From assembly GCA_019787685.1 (NCBI GenBank), contig JAHNUO010000016.1, positions 434,001-498,000 on the forward strand: a stretch of 64,000 nt of DNA, read 5' to 3'. Shown here piece by piece: positions 1 to 12,930 of this stretch. The position numbers and the translations under genes are program-made. Below the pieces are notes generated by a model that searched no databases, was not told the origin of the DNA, and was given only the letters and a program-made list of their open reading frames with translations. The first letter of the stretch is position 1; every line of letters begins with the position of its first letter. This DNA is from Chiua virens. Its lineage: Eukaryota > Basidiomycota > Agaricomycetes > Boletales > Boletaceae.

Positions 1-1061
1 CTTTGATCGGGACTGGACAATATGATATGGTGAGAGTACTTTGACACGTTACGCATGGTAGCAGAGACTTTGCTAAACGTGAGAGAGGGCAGGCAAGAAG
101 ACCTCGGTACTTGCAATAGAGTAACTCCCAACTCGGGAGGGGACGAATGCCACCGATCACAAAATCTCATAAACCCCTCAAAGTATGCAACAGACTGTGT
201 CAGACTGTGCAGCACCCCGATCGATTCAAGCTGAAACATGTAAGTACTTACACCGGGTACTACCTATTAATAGGGTTCAGATTTTACAAACCCTTGACAC
301 GGACAAAATCGGGCATAGTGTGAGAAGCATGGCATGGTTCAAGTTCGACCTTGTACCGGAAAAGGGATGCTACGCACAGACTGATGCGATAACAAAGAGG
401 TTGAAGAGAGTTTGTGGCAAATCCGAATCGGAATAAACGCGCTGCTCAAATTCTAAGGTCAGGTCCGGGCCAAAGAGCCACAAAGTTTAGACTTCTTGAT
501 CACAGGCAGAACCAAGGACCAAGAAGCCGCAAGTTACTTGGCCTTGATACCGCCCAGTGGGCCCGTGCGTCGGTTTCGATCAGTATTTCTTCACTTGGGA
601 TTGAAGGCTTATCTTGATCCTTTAACGGCGATGGTCATCAATCATCAAAGAATTATTACACTGCCAACTCCAAAGATCGAATGTCACGCGCTATGGCTGA
701 AACGATGATGGTCAACACTGACTCCACCCTGAATTCATACTACATAGATCGGTGTCTCGTGATCAGTGCCGCAGTGATCCAAGGCAATACGATCGTACCG
801 ACTTCGTTGGATGCAAGCTATCTCGACACTCAAGCTTTAGGCGACTTGACTCAATTGAAATTTTGTTGTAATTTACATGTCAAGATATTGCCAAGACACG
901 ACCAGAATTCAACGCAGACCGACTCTTCCTTCGATAACACGACTATGCTTACAAATCCGCTTTTTTGATGGTAGAAACTGTCTAACATCCAAAGCATCGT
1001 CATATCAGTGACGATTCAGTGAAGGACGATCCTAAAAAATAATGGTAAACCCACCTCAAAC
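1..1061. other. intergenic, no supported gene
   Basis: Only short open frames without conserved motifs or convincing splice structure are present on either strand. Nothing recognised. Confidence 0.5.
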
Positions 1062-1493
1062 TTATCCAAAGATGATGTTGCACCGGAGGTTTTTCCCCTC
1101 AGTGACCGTATAGATAACCTGAACCTTGGTCCCAGCAGCGCTCGTAACGCTGTGGTGTGCGAGCTGTTTCTCCCTCATGTAGTCTCGTCCCCCGCCATAG
1201 TACTCCGCGTTGATGACAACTCCGGTGGCGTCAGACGCGAGTCCGGTCGCGACGTCACACCATCGCAAATGGTTGTGTACCCCGACGGCGATCGTAATGC
1301 GCTCGCCCTCGTTTGACATGAAGCGAAGCACACCAGACGTGCCGCTGCCACCCATGGTGAGCATGTGGATGCCTTCTCCGGGCGAAGACCAGGTACACCC
1401 GTCGGCGTAGTTCCAGCAGGTTTTTTCGACCATGCAGAAGTACCCGCGACCGGGGTTGGTCTGGTAGACCTGGCAGGTAATGTTGTAAGACAT
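1062..1493 (-). CDS. fungal fruit-body lectin (Agaricus bisporus lectin type)
   Basis: A single-exon, 143-residue protein matching the fungal fruit-body lectin family (ABL/XCL/BEL type, actinoporin-like beta-sandwich). Family hallmarks seen are VYQTNPG near the N-terminus, LTMGGSGTSG around residues 45-54, LRFMSNEGE, a VGVHNHLRWCDV segment, INAEYYGGGRDYMREKQLAHHSVTS and a C-terminal NIIFG. The length agrees with the usual 140-145 residues and there is no signal peptide, as expected for these cytosolic lectins. Family members bind the T-antigen disaccharide and GlcNAc-terminated glycans and are proposed to act in fruit-body defence against fungivores; which applies here is inference. The ATG at 1491-1493 is the first in frame and gives the canonical M-S/T-Y start. 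The stop is TAA. A broken second copy lies at 4401-4596 on the opposite strand. Confidence 0.92.
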   Translation of the reverse strand: MSYNITCQVYQTNPGRGYFCMVEKTCWNYADGCTWSSPGEGIHMLTMGGSGTSGVLRFMSNEGERITIAVGVHNHLRWCDVATGLASDATGVVINAEYYGGGRDYMREKQLAHHSVTSAAGTKVQVIYTVTEGKNLRCNIIFG

Positions 1494-1559
1494 TCTGATG
1501 TCTGCGATATGATGTAGGGATTCAGTACAGCGACGGTTGTAGAACGGAGGAGGTACAAA

Positions 1560-4400
1560 CTCGTTTACGCTAGTGGTGGGTTTGTGAGATTTTCTTCAAG
1601 GTGATGGTGATTCAAGTACAAGTAGAGGCCCTTATATACAGCTCCATTGCCGGGAGAAGCGTTGCTCGGCTGATCTCGACAGACATTCCAGGTCTTAGAA
1701 TCCTAGTTTTGGACCCGGTAACCCCCTTCTTTGTGGATACGCCTGGTCGAGGGCGTCGTCCTGATAGTTCATCTCCGCCTAAGGATATCAGCGAGAGTTG
1801 CGCTCACCTCGCCTCCCTTGGAAATACGGCATAAAACATTTTGCAATAGCTGTAGCTCTGTTTTGAGACTAAGGCCCCCATGAAGTAAGGATGAGTGGCA
1901 ACTCCGTCCAATTTCCAGGAGACCCACATTTTGTCACCACCGGTCCCCAAGCAACGATACAGATTGGGAATGGATCATCCTCAGGATAGTCCCAGTACGA
2001 AGCTATACGTTCCAGGTCATTGGCTAGAACAGGTCCAAGAGAAAATGAGAACAAGAACACCCACGCAGGATTCGGTTCGTGATGCCAACTTCCTTGTCAC
2101 TCCGTACTTGGTAAAACATGAACCAAATACAAACACCCGAAGCAATATAACCTGGTTTCGATGGCTTTAGCGTCAAGTCTGGGAACATGCATCACTTTAC
2201 CCCGCATCTGGGCTTTTGGGGCCTGTATTTCGAAGGCACTTTGCGACCGCCCGTGTTACGTCGACGTTGTACTTGGCAGTCCGTGCACAAGAATACCCTG
2301 GCGTCGACGCTCAATTGGTATCACCCACCCCGCAAAGGGCCAGCCATCCTTCTGATCGGAAACCCCCGAGATATCTCCATCAATCACCTGATCCCCGCTG
2401 GTCGGCTAGATCCAGCTAGATGATCTCAACGCTCCCACGCACAAACATTTCGTCTGTTGACCTCGAATCTCGCGCGCGTTGTATTGCCCTTGCGGCACCG
2501 ATTGATCGTAGTCACAAATGTAAAGCGACCTTCTTCCACGCTGTAACCGCGAGGTTTCAAAATGTTTGTTCCGACCCGGGTGAAGCTACGAACAACATGG
2601 AGTATCATTGATGAGTGATCAAGATCAGTCAATCCAGTGTCACACCGATTCAAGAGAGCTGCGCAATAACCTGATACGAATATCAGTTTCATGAAATGGT
2701 AAAATGTACGCCAAAGGCAGAAGCTAACCAGTGAAGGCTGATTGAGAGGAAAGATCGATCGAGGCGTGTCCTTGGTCAGCAGAAACCGTTCAATTCTCGT
2801 TTTGGACTGAAGCCACGGCGGCATGCCGAGGGGGAACCATGTGTTCATGCAGGGAGTTACCGATAAAGCGAACAAGAAATCTGAATGAGTATTCATCAAA
2901 GGAGAGAGAAGGCTTTACGAAGAATAAGGCTGCTTGGCTATGGATGCTGAGAGAAACCGATTCGATGACAGAGGAATACTTGTATGATGGTGAGTGTACT
3001 TGTTTCGAGAGAGTGTGCGTGAATTCGGCTGTGACCAGCAGTGCCGACTCGGGCGGCAGCCACTCATTGAACCGAAGGTATGTAGGCGAAAATCCACGCG
3101 GTAGAATGTTCAAACGAAGTCTGATGGCCCGGAAAAGGTCGCATGAAGTAACAATGTGTTGTCAATGGTTGTGACCGCGACGGTCACTGGCAAGACGATA
3201 CAATCGGGGAACTTTGGACTTGCTTGGTCAACCGTATCAATCCGAGACGTCAGTGAAACTCAACCATCATAGAGAGGCACCTTTCCAGATGGCCAACCAG
3301 AAGGCCAACCAGAAACTTGGAAGAATCATCACCGCTCTCCTTGAGTCATGACAAGGGTCAGCGCTTCAGCAGTCGACTCAGCCTGAGCTGGCTCACTGCT
3401 CAAGCCCTCACTCTTCGCCAGTTGCCGGCCGTACCTTGCGCCCTCTGTCATTCCTCCTAGTATCAAGTGAAAAAGGGTACCGTCCGATCCATCTTTGTCT
3501 TCCCCTCTAATCCCTAGGTCCATCCGCGCCGCCTTTGTTCACAAGTTAACCCCGTGAAAGCGGTCATTCCACTTCAGTCCTGTCGACTTCCGCAAACTGG
3601 GGCGACCGGTGATAATTCATCTAGGTATGTGACAGGTTGACCTCAGATGTCTCGACCCGAGTTCGATCTGGATCATGCAGGATGCCCTGTGTTATGTTAC
3701 ACTCGCACGCCCAAGAACAGACACCAGATTCTCGATTGAACTTGGTTCATGTGGTCTACGATGAGTCGATCTTGCAAGAGGAAACCGTTGAATGTGCCAA
3801 GGCATCGTCAAACGAAAAAGGCCGCCACGTGCGTGTTCAGTACCATACCTGTGTTCGGGACCGCCAAATAGCCATGCATTACGAGGAATGAGTTAGAAGC
3901 ATTCGCTTTTGACAAGCAAGGGACCATAATTCATAGTATGGCAATCCCAGGAACCGGCACTTGCAACGATTTTCAAAATACTTCACGCCGGCAGGGAAGT
4001 AACAGGAGATTTGTACCAGATCCATCAGCACGAATTTCATTGACCACCTGCAACGATCTAGAACTTGAATAACGGAGATGAACTGACGGGTCTAGCATCA
4101 AGTTCGAGTTCGATCGGTGATTACCCGGTGACGCTCATGAAGAATGATTTAATAGGATCCTGTGACCTGAAGCCTTGGTATGATCCCTTCATTGAGGGCA
4201 TACGCCCGGGCTTCTGTTACGGTCAACTTGAGCCATGGGAGGGTTTTTGCATAACACTTGACATTCGTTGGGGACCTGGGGGCTCCCGCCAGTGGACAGC
4301 GCGGTACTCCAACCCCAAACTTATGCTCGAGCGTCATCTCGAGTGCGGTCCATACCTCGCAAAAACAAGTCCGCACCTCCTTCGTTTTGGTCATCTTCGC
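1560..4400. other. intergenic, no supported gene
   Basis: Several open frames of 60-150 codons occur on both strands (for example 2426-2899 on -), but none has recognisable domains or coding-like composition. Nothing further is called. Confidence 0.4.
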
Positions 4401-4596
4401 TGTACATCTCTACAGCATTACCTACCCTATGTACCAGACCAACTCCGGGTCGTAGATATGTCTCCCTCGTCGAGAAAACCACGCTAACGTGGGCGGTTGG
4501 TCCCCGTCCGCCGAGGGCATCCACATGGTCACCATGGGTGATGCTGACGGCGACACGTCCCCCACGCTCCGCTTCATGTCAAATTGGGCACGATAG
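4401..4596 (+). pseudogene. truncated, frameshifted fruit-body lectin copy
   Basis: Three adjacent reading frames of the + strand carry lectin pieces in the right order. The first is ITYPMYQTNSG (from 4417, ended by TAG). The second is RRYVSLVEKTTLTW (from about 4448). The third is GGWSPSAEGIHMVTMG followed by TLRFMSN (about 4495-4590), ended by TAG at 4594-4596. These align to residues about 5-60 of the intact lectin at 1062-1493. The second half, including the HNHLRWCDV-like and RDYMREKQ-like segments, is missing. At least two frame changes plus the 3' truncation make this a relic rather than an assembly slip. It lies in inverted orientation about 3 kb from the intact gene, so a local duplication followed by decay is the simplest reading. 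Confidence 0.75.
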
Positions 4597-5058
4597 TGCG
4601 ACGTGCCGGAATAATTTCTCATCAAGTCATGGCTCTATATTCCAAGATCTCGACTATATTGCGTTGCATTCTCATTATCACACTGTGAGCCGTTGCAGTT
4701 AAGCTTAAAGTCTTGTCGTAGAGGAAAGAAAAAACCAAGTCCGAGCGCTGTCAAGAGGGAAGGAAGTGCAAAGAGAGCGGCGGCGCGCACAAGTAGTACG
4801 TGAGTTGTAGGTATAGCGTATTGGGTACTGGGCATATATTTAAGATAGCACAAGGCGTAAAGCGGAAAAGAAAAGAAAACGAGCAGTAAACGTCCAGACG
4901 GAGCAGAAATGCAATAACGAGAAATAAGTGTCAGCATCCAAAAGACGATGTTCTTTGTGGGTAACTTGTATGCTAGATCCAACCAGGTCCATTTTACGCG
5001 TCCCACCCTACCTCGCAGAGAATAGCAAGGCACGTACCATCGATATCATTGACGACCC

Positions 5059-8000
5059 TCACGATTGGCTTAGGAGCGCCCGATCGATCGCGGAGTTGAT
5101 CGTCGCTTTCTTCGACGTAAGGTCCATCTGGAATCGTTCCTCAAGTACTCGTCTGATCTCTCGCTTGGTAACTGTGTTCAAATCCGCCGTCTGCAGAATC
5201 TCCTCAACACTGCGCTCGAGATCCGCATCGCTTGGTCCGCCCGCGCCGAAATCCACGAGGGGGCCGGGGTTCTGAACAGACGGCATATCGAAGTAATTGG
5301 TGGGTGGTCGTGAACCCATGCCGCCCATGGACTGCGAGTTATACATCAAGCCCACATCGCTCAAAGGACGAAGCTGAGACATGGGCGTGACACGGCCAGA
5401 TTGGTATCCTGCGGGGGGTAACATGCCGAATTGCTGCGACAGGGCGGGAGATTGGCTGCGGGGCTCATAATACGTCTCGTGTCCGTACAATGAAGTCGCG
5501 CGAGACTCGGCATAGCCTTCTTTGAATTGATGGCCGGGAGGAACCCAGGAACCAATGGAATGGTTAGATTCTTTATCCCACAATTCGTTCTCGTAGTCGT
5601 TCCAAGTCTTGAGAGGAATTGCACGCGGGTCAAACTTGCCTTCGTCCTATTAAAGTGGTAAGTCAGCATGAGTAGCGCCCTCAAATGTGAACCCGACGTA
5701 CATGCACGACAATCTTCTTCCCAGCCTCTCCGAGCACGACACGCGTTGCACCCCATGAGAAGTCATCCATGCGCCAGAAGGAGTAAATCGGAAGCATGAA
5801 GGAAAAGATGGGAATGGCAAGAAGGTAAAACACCATCCATCCAACCATGTCCCACTTACGTCGAAGGATAAACACGAGTGCTTGAAGACCATACACGGCA
5901 CCGATCATGATGAGCGAAATGATAGGGAATACTCTTTCCCTCGGCGGCGACGGAAACGATCAAGTAAACGATCTAGTCCAAAGAAGTATTAACAACGCAT
6001 ACACAATAAAACCATTCGAGTACTCACGTAACCCACAGTGACAGGCTGGATCAACGTCGACACTAGATCCATCATGACGATAAACCTCATCGAGAAACAG
6101 CAGAAACCGCAAAGTTGGTCCAGGAACATCAGCTCTCCCAAGTTGTGAACTGTCGAGTTGATCCAGCGACGTCGTTGTGAAAGCAGAATCTTCCAGTCGT
6201 CAGGCGCAACAGTGTATGCGTGGGCATCTCGGATGAACTGTGTCTTGTGCATCGGGAAGTGCTTCAGCAAGAGCGTTGTCAAGTAACGATCCTCTCCGAG
6301 GTGCAGCAGGTTCTTCATGTGCAGCGTGTCGACACGGTTCTGAGAATAATCCGAGATCATTTGATTGGAGATGAGAAGAGGCTTGTGTGTGTCGGTCGTA
6401 CGGAGACGGAAAAGCGTGAAACAACCGGGCAAACAGGTGACGGAACCGAATAAGGACTCGAATGCCTTAGCCATGTGATGCGAAATGAAATACTCGTAGA
6501 CCTGCATCATCGTGATGATAGATTGTTTGGCGTTCGAGAGTGTTGTCTCGCCACAAACACCAAGCACCTTCTTGTCGTGAACCATGCTGCAAACGAAGCT
6601 GAGGGTCAGAACCAAATAGGATATAGGGTATGACATACGCAGAAATCAGGCGGTTCAAAGAGAATGCATCAACCGTGGTATCGGCATCGACCGTGAATAA
6701 ATACTCATAGAACGTCGGGTTAACACCGATTACATTCTTGACCTGATGATACATCTCCAGCTCCAATGGGTTCATCGGAGAGTTGAAATGCACCTATGAC
6801 AGCGACAAACGTGAGCTACCAGATTGTATGCGCACCCCCTAAGCAAATACACACCTTATTCAAGAAGTGCATGATGACCATCTGAGAGTCTCGCTTTCCA
6901 CGGTTACCAGGGCGCGATCTCTCCGTTGGCTTACCGACCTTGACGACGACCATATACGGGACGACATGGCCAGCGCACTCGTACAATCCAGAGTAGACCT
7001 TGCCCATGTTGTGTTGACGAGCCCCCTCGCCCAAAGAGACGAAGCTCAGTGGTTCAGGATCGAGGTTGGGGTCTGCGCCAACAATATCGAGCACGATACG
7101 AGGGGTGGGTCGATCATTTCCAGAACCAACAATGTTACCATCACAGATGACGAGAATTAGCTTGCGCTTGTCGTCATACTTGAGCTGCGCGAGCGAGTCA
7201 ATTGTGCGACGCAACGAGACCTCTCCTTCCGTGTAACAAGGGACTTGGCAAATCACGAACTTGTCATGATCCTCTGGGGCACGAGGCGCGCCGAAGTTGA
7301 TCGATGCAATGAACTTGAACGCGATGATGCTGACCATCATAACCGACAACGCCAGCAAGATGTAATCGGCGAACAGGCATTGAGGCGAGTTTCGGTTGTC
7401 CACCATTCCGATGAGGAAAAGGTTGCGGAGGCACGTCTTTTGCGCAGCGAGGGTGCCGGAATCAATGTTAAGATTATTGATCATCTTCGTCAGGTCCTGA
7501 CCGGAGTTCATCTTGAAAAGATTGACGAGGGAGCTGTCCATGAACTGAGCATCGACACCACCGGGAGCCTGTTGACCGGATGGCCCCTGGACAGCAGGAC
7601 CATAGTTGATGTAGTTCGTCATGTCGTAGATGAGACCATCGTAAATGCCGAGGGAGTGCCCTGAACCGGCCATGCTCGATATCGCTCCAGGGGTGTAGCC
7701 CATGTAGCCAACGCGGTTATTCCAACGCATAACGGTCATACTCTCGAAGTACCAGTCCGGACGCGAGTCGTTGGTAATTGCACGGAAATCATGGTACTGT
7801 GCATTGGGATCCGTCGTATTCGCCGCTGTAAGCTGCACCCACGGACTGACCGTGCCAGAAACCCCATTGCAGAGTGCGCTGACCTGCCAAAACGATGAAA
7901 ACTGGGGAGATAGAAAAGTGAATGATTTACCTGAACAGGAAACAGATTGGTAGCATCCACGCCACCATACTGCAAGATCGTCTTCTCGGGAATAACGGTG

Positions 8001-11000
8001 ACGACCCGCAGGTGGGTCGCAGCGACTTGCGTGAGGTCGAACACCTCGCCACGGATTGCGGTGTAGACGCTGTTTGGCGAATTCGCATACGAACGAGCTG
8101 CAAGCTCTGACGTACTAAAGACGTGCTCCGTGGGACAGATGACGAGGCCGAGAATTGCGATAACAAAGATTGCACAAGCGCAGATGAACCAGATGAGCAT
8201 GTTGAGAGCAAGTTTCTCCCTCCACGCCTGCCGAATATCTTGACGCTTCATTCGGCCAAACCACTTGAGGAAAGGTGACGGCATCCACCAGGTCAGGAGC
8301 CAGCAAAGTAAAACCCAGCGCCGACGCGCCGACGTTTCCTTGATGACTTCCGTTGTCTCATTCTCCATAATCTCACCAGCCAAAGCTTCTTTAGTAATCA
8401 GGCCTTGCTTATCCGCGTTCTGGAACATATTTCTAGATGGCGCGTAGGAGTCAGAACCGTAGTTAGATGTAGTTTCCTCCCGGTTGGACGTCAATCGACT
8501 GCGGTTGTCGAAATCGTCGGAACGGAACGATTTGCGGTCCTCGTATTCGTCATCGTAGATATCTCCACGTTGAAAAGGTGAGGCGTTGTCGACGAGAGGA
8601 GCGTGCGCCTGTGAGGCTACCTGATTGAAAGGATCCGCGTAATCATCGGGAGGAAGACCTGGTGATGCGTAGGGAGCATATGGGTCGCCTATTGAGCGAA
8701 CGTCAATGCCGGCTTCTGCCTCTGCATCGCGGAGGCGGTTTCGTTTCTGCTCCTCAACATCCAGGGCACGAATGCGATCCTCGAGTGTATGGAAAGCGGT
8801 TTGAGATAGGAAGACCTAAGAACCAAAGAATTTTAACATTGAGTGACGAACAGGCACTTGGAACGTACCTTGTATTGGCCGAGAACCATGTCAGTCTCCT
8901 CCAGACCCAAAACATTTCTCGTCTGCTCAATCTTCTCTCTCGCTGACCCATCCATAACGCCAATCTTGGCCAGCGGTTCCTTGTACCGAGCGCAGAATTC
9001 GTCCGGAGTCAATCCCACCTCGAAAACATTGACATTTCTCTTCGCTACTTCAGTCAAACCTAAGCTTCGGATCTGGCCTTTGACGCTCCGCCCCTCCAGT
9101 TGGTTGGGCAGCTGCGAGTCATTAGGATTGACACAAAAGACGAACCAACACTGAGTGTCCGCAAGCGTTTCGAACAAAGTATCAAGGGCGGATCTGAACT
9201 CGCCGGCTACACATGGCGAAAGACCCGCAAAGGCGTTGCCTGCATCTTCCTCTTCTCGATCTTGTTCTTCGACTGCACCACCCTCCCGAACTGTGGGCAT
9301 TCGCTTGACGGTACCTTTGCGACGGGTCGAGGGAGCACGCATAGGTTTTACGGGCTGCTGTGCGGCGACGATCGTATCTTCATTCTTGGGATGAGCCTGA
9401 GTGGCAATCACTTTCCCAGAGAAGATATTCTTGACGAAGGGATTCATGGATCCAACCCCTTCAGTGCCGTCTGAAGCGCCGGCGACAGAGCCACGGAGAA
9501 GAGAAACGAAGTCCGGGTTAAGCGAATCAAGGTTCCGCTCAAGGAAACCCTCGGATGAATAGGTGACAGGACCGTTGAAGTGATTGATGGTGAACGTTGG
9601 ATATCCAGAGCGATCGATGGCCCCAACCTTGAAAGACGAATGGTTACCCCAACGCTTGGCGAATGCTTCCACCATGCTATGGTCCGTCTTCTTATGCGAT
9701 CTACGAGCCTGGTCGTCCATGATATGAATAAGACCTCCAGGCTTGTTCTGTAGAAGCCGAACACACTCGGCGTTGTCGAAATAGGGCACCGAAGGGACAA
9801 GGCGAGAGATACCTTCCGTTTGATATTCATCAACGTGTGACTCGAAAATGCGCTTCTGGATGAAGCTTTGGAGGCGTTCGTTGGCGAAATTGACGCAGAA
9901 TTGGTCGAGAGAATTTGGGCGGCTAGTCATATTTTGGGGGCCAGGGATGTCGAAAAGGCCGATAAACGTGTCGAAGTCGTCACGGCAGAGGCGCTGGTTG
10001 ATATGTTCGTTGAGCCAGGCAAAAAGGAGAGAATAGAGTGTCTTCGCGAGGTCGTCACGATTGTCCGATGCGCCATCGGGGTCGAGGAACACAGTGCAGA
10101 GCTCCTTCTTGACGAGTTTGGTCTTGTATGCGAGAGTGCTCTCAAGTGCGGAAGGCTGCACGCCGAGGAACTCGGCGACAATTCCCAGCAGATCCATGTT
10201 GCGGACGACGGCAGCATCAACATCGCGACCACGATCAATGGTAAATTCGAGGTTGCCTAGATGGAGAATGGCAGCGACGAGCTGACATGTCTGTGCAACA
10301 TGTCGCTTGGACAACCCGATGGACTTGAGTGCCAACTTGAGCTGCTCAAAACGGTTGGCATCGTCGTCACGGACACCATTGGGGCGAACACCAGCACCAG
10401 CACGCTGGCCGAGGTACCGGTATTGAGTCTTGTCGGCGAGGTGAAGATGTTGACGCTCTTCTGACGATGCACCAGCCATCAAATAATAGAAGATGTGGAA
10501 ATTGCGTTCGCCAGACGGCACAGCCGCCACCCGGTTGCGTTCGAGATAGTAGTCAAGCGACTTGATGCCGCACAGACGCCCCTTGTCGGTGAACTGAAGC
10601 TCGGTGTATTTTCCAAAGCGTGAGGCATTTGGATTGAAGAGGGTGCGCGCGTTGCCGAAGGACTCGATGACGAACTCCGCTGCGGGCACTTGGTTGGCGA
10701 GCTTGGCGCCTTTCTTTCCTGGATTGGAAACGGACAGCTCAAGGAGCGTCTTGATGGCGAGCCGGCGGTTTTCCGACTTTCCGCTACCAGTTTCACCACT
10801 AAAGAATATGTCAATGTTTGTAAGTTCGAATTGTGCTATGGATAGTCTCATACCTAATGATGAGGGACTGGTCTTGAGCGGTGCGACGCATGTGGTAGTA
10901 GGTGTTGTTCGCCAGCTGAAAAACGTGGGGAGGTAGTGGAGTCTTGTTCTCAGACGTATCCCGATATTCTGTGGCATATTTTTGCAGCAGGGAGTCGGCG

Positions 11001-11191
11001 TTGGAGGAGACATATTTGTGAGGATTGACGGCGACGAGGGCAGAGGATCCGACGCTAGTGTAAATTGTATCCGACATGAAGCGCTCGCGGAGGCAGGTGA
11101 CGATAGCATCGTCAGAGATGGGTGAAATAGTGGCGAGGTCTGTGACGGCCTCGAGCCGCTGCAGGCTCATCCCTGTGGACTGCCTGTTCAT
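5059..11191 (-). CDS. chitin synthase with N-terminal myosin motor domain (class V/VII type)
   Basis: A large multi-exon gene. It starts at ATG 11191 and opens with a myosin-head-like domain: P-loop GETGSGKSE near 10795, and a switch-II-like LFDIPGPQN in place of the conventional DIPGFE, as is usual for these fused motors. After a disordered linker come two membrane segments (about 8330-8130), a cytochrome-b5-like segment (about 7720-7600) and the GT2 chitin synthase domain with [32 protein letters not shown] and the catalytic QRRRW (about 6175). Further membrane helices follow, and the C-terminus is a DEK_C-like helical domain ending at 5059. Polymerises UDP-GlcNAc into chitin at the plasma membrane; the motor is thought to tether or deliver the enzyme along actin. 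All landmarks are in order, the 758-codon myosin frame is unbroken and I see no frameshift. Introns are short. Ustilago Mcs1 and Aspergillus CsmA share this architecture. Confidence 0.93.
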
Positions 11192-11552
11192 GGGAAGAGG
11201 ACGTCGATGGCGACGACGAGACCTGTTTCAAAAGAAGAGGGAACAGAGAGAGACGTCGTCGCTGCGGAAAACGGGGGGGAAAAGGAGGAGGGAAGGAACG
11301 AGGCGGACGAGTGTGAGCTGGATGGCGACGAGGGAAAACGCTGGGCCCTAATAACGCGGCTAACTTTGGGCCCAGAAACCTTTCCCACGCCGGCGTATCT
11401 CAATTTTAGCCGACCACACACCGCTCGTCAACGGTCAACGGGGCCAAGTACATGTACTTGGCCATTCAAAATTAACGACGTAGTGGCCGTTTTCATAACA
11501 GAAACCATGTTCTTTGAATAACACTCCAGAAGTACATCATGTCAAAAAAAAA

Positions 11553-11633
11553 GGGCCTCACTGGGAATCGAACCCAGGTCACTTGCAATTTGTTAAACCC
11601 AAAGCAAGTATCGTACCTCTGGACCATAAGGCC
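11553..11633 (-). tRNA. tRNA-Pro (anticodon UGG) with intron
   Basis: Read on the minus strand, the acceptor arm GGCCTTA (11633-11627) pairs with TGAGGCC (11560-11554) with one G-T wobble, and the discriminator is C, usual for eukaryotic tRNA-Pro. The T arm contains GGGTTCGATTCCC and the D arm TGGTCCAGAGGTACGA. The anticodon stem CTTGC/GCAAG encloses TTTGGG, an A/T-rich insert of about 10 nt, then T. Removing the insert after position 37 restores the 7-nt loop TTTGGGT with anticodon TGG. It lies about 360 bp upstream of the chitin synthase start. Confidence 0.93.
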
Positions 11634-11766
11634 GTATTGAAAGAGGTCAATGAGTCGAATCTATATCGACATCTAGTGGCTGACACAAATAGGCTTGACA
11701 AATGATACATACTCGAGGCTAACCTCCACGTTCGAACTTCGCACACACCTTTTCTTCGTTGTCAAC

Positions 11767-12930
11767 ATGCTTTCGGATTGTAACTTTGCTCCCATCCCGC
11801 TCAGCATACCCTGTCCCGATTCCCGTCCAGACGAGGACTTCCTCCCAACCCTCGGCTTCGATGACATCCTCGACATTGCAAGAGAATGTGAATTCACTCG
11901 CACGATCACGCATCTCTGGCCATGCGAAGAATCCAGCGAGACGGGATTGGAGGACATACTAGCTGCGATCGTGCCCACACCCTACGCCGAAGAATGTCCT
12001 CTGCCCTTGTCGAGATCCACATCGTCGATGAATCCCGACCCCAATCTCCCAGGAGTCGATCCACGCCGAACGATCTCCATGTATCCTACGCCCGATTCAA
12101 ACGCGAGCCTTTCTAGAGAGCTGGCACTTCTTCCAAGTCTCCCGCACGTCGACGATCAGGTCCAAACCAAGATGAAGCCGCCAATCATATCGATGCTCCG
12201 AGGATGGTCCCCCCCAAACGGATCCCAATTCGTTGATCTTGACGACAATCTTAATCTTGTGCTCCCCCATTCATCGAAGGACGAGTGGGTTTCGCCCTGG
12301 CTAGCAACATGCCTTGAACTCCCGAATACACAGTCTGCCAGCAATATCGGACAATCATTCGCGGTACCCGAAATCAGCCATGTACAGCCATCGCCATCCG
12401 AAGAAGAACCGAAAGCCCCCGCTGTAAGCAAAATCGATAAAGCAGTCGACGATCCTGCGCGGAAATGCCTACCTCAAGGGCCACTGATACAGCATTTAAC
12501 ACGTGCTATTCTTGAACCAGTGGGTGCTGGATCCGGTCTTCAACCCAACTCAAATGTGCGCAATCAAACGATCACAACTCCCTATGCGAAGACCACGAAG
12601 TCACGGCCAAAAATATCCTCCGTGCCCGCAGCGGATAACACTTCGCCGGTGACATACGCCAGGGCTCCTAGAGGCGGCATCCCACCCCACATTGCTCGCA
12701 CGGTGACAAAAGCAAACATCCTTCGCATGGAGAAGGAGCGCAAAGTAATGCAGGATGCTTTTTCTAGCGCGTCAACAGGGGAAGGGAAGAAACCCAGCGT
12801 TCTTCGGAGAGCGGTCAGGGGCGAACGAGAGACGGGCAAGAATGTCAATGGTGGTGGTACTGGGAAGGAATCGTCCGAGTTGGGTAAGAACGAGAAGGAA
12901 GGAAGGGTGGCGAAGAGGGCACGGTTATGA
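11767..12930 (+). CDS. hypothetical protein with disordered middle and basic C-terminus
   Basis: An unbroken frame of 387 codons from the first in-frame ATG at 11767. I recognise no domain. The N-terminal third is acidic and hydrophobic with Pro/Ser-rich stretches (residues 1-90). The middle is low complexity, and the last 90 residues are rich in Lys/Arg/Glu and end in a possible nuclear signal, RVAKRARL. The charge layout would suit a nuclear regulator, but that is only inference. An intronless frame of this length in an intron-rich genome is unusual but not unique here. The gene begins 134 bp beyond the tRNA and no regulatory element was identified. Confidence 0.6.
   Translation: MLSDCNFAPIPLSIPCPDSRPDEDFLPTLGFDDILDIARECEFTRTITHLWPCEESSETGLEDILAAIVPTPYAEECPLPLSRSTSSMNPDPNLPGVDPRRTISMYPTPDSNASLSRELALLPSLPHVDDQVQTKMKPPIISMLRGWSPPNGSQFVDLDDNLNLVLPHSSKDEWVSPWLATCLELPNTQSASNIGQSFAVPEISHVQPSPSEEEPKAPAVSKIDKAVDDPARKCLPQGPLIQHLTRAILEPVGAGSGLQPNSNVRNQTITTPYAKTTKSRPKISSVPAADNTSPVTYARAPRGGIPPHIARTVTKANILRMEKERKVMQDAFSSASTGEGKKPSVLRRAVRGERETGKNVNGGGTGKESSELGKNEKEGRVAKRARL

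Noticed and set aside
6867..7664. Plus-strand frames of 97 and 139 codons
   Set aside because: Antisense shadows of the chitin synthase catalytic region.
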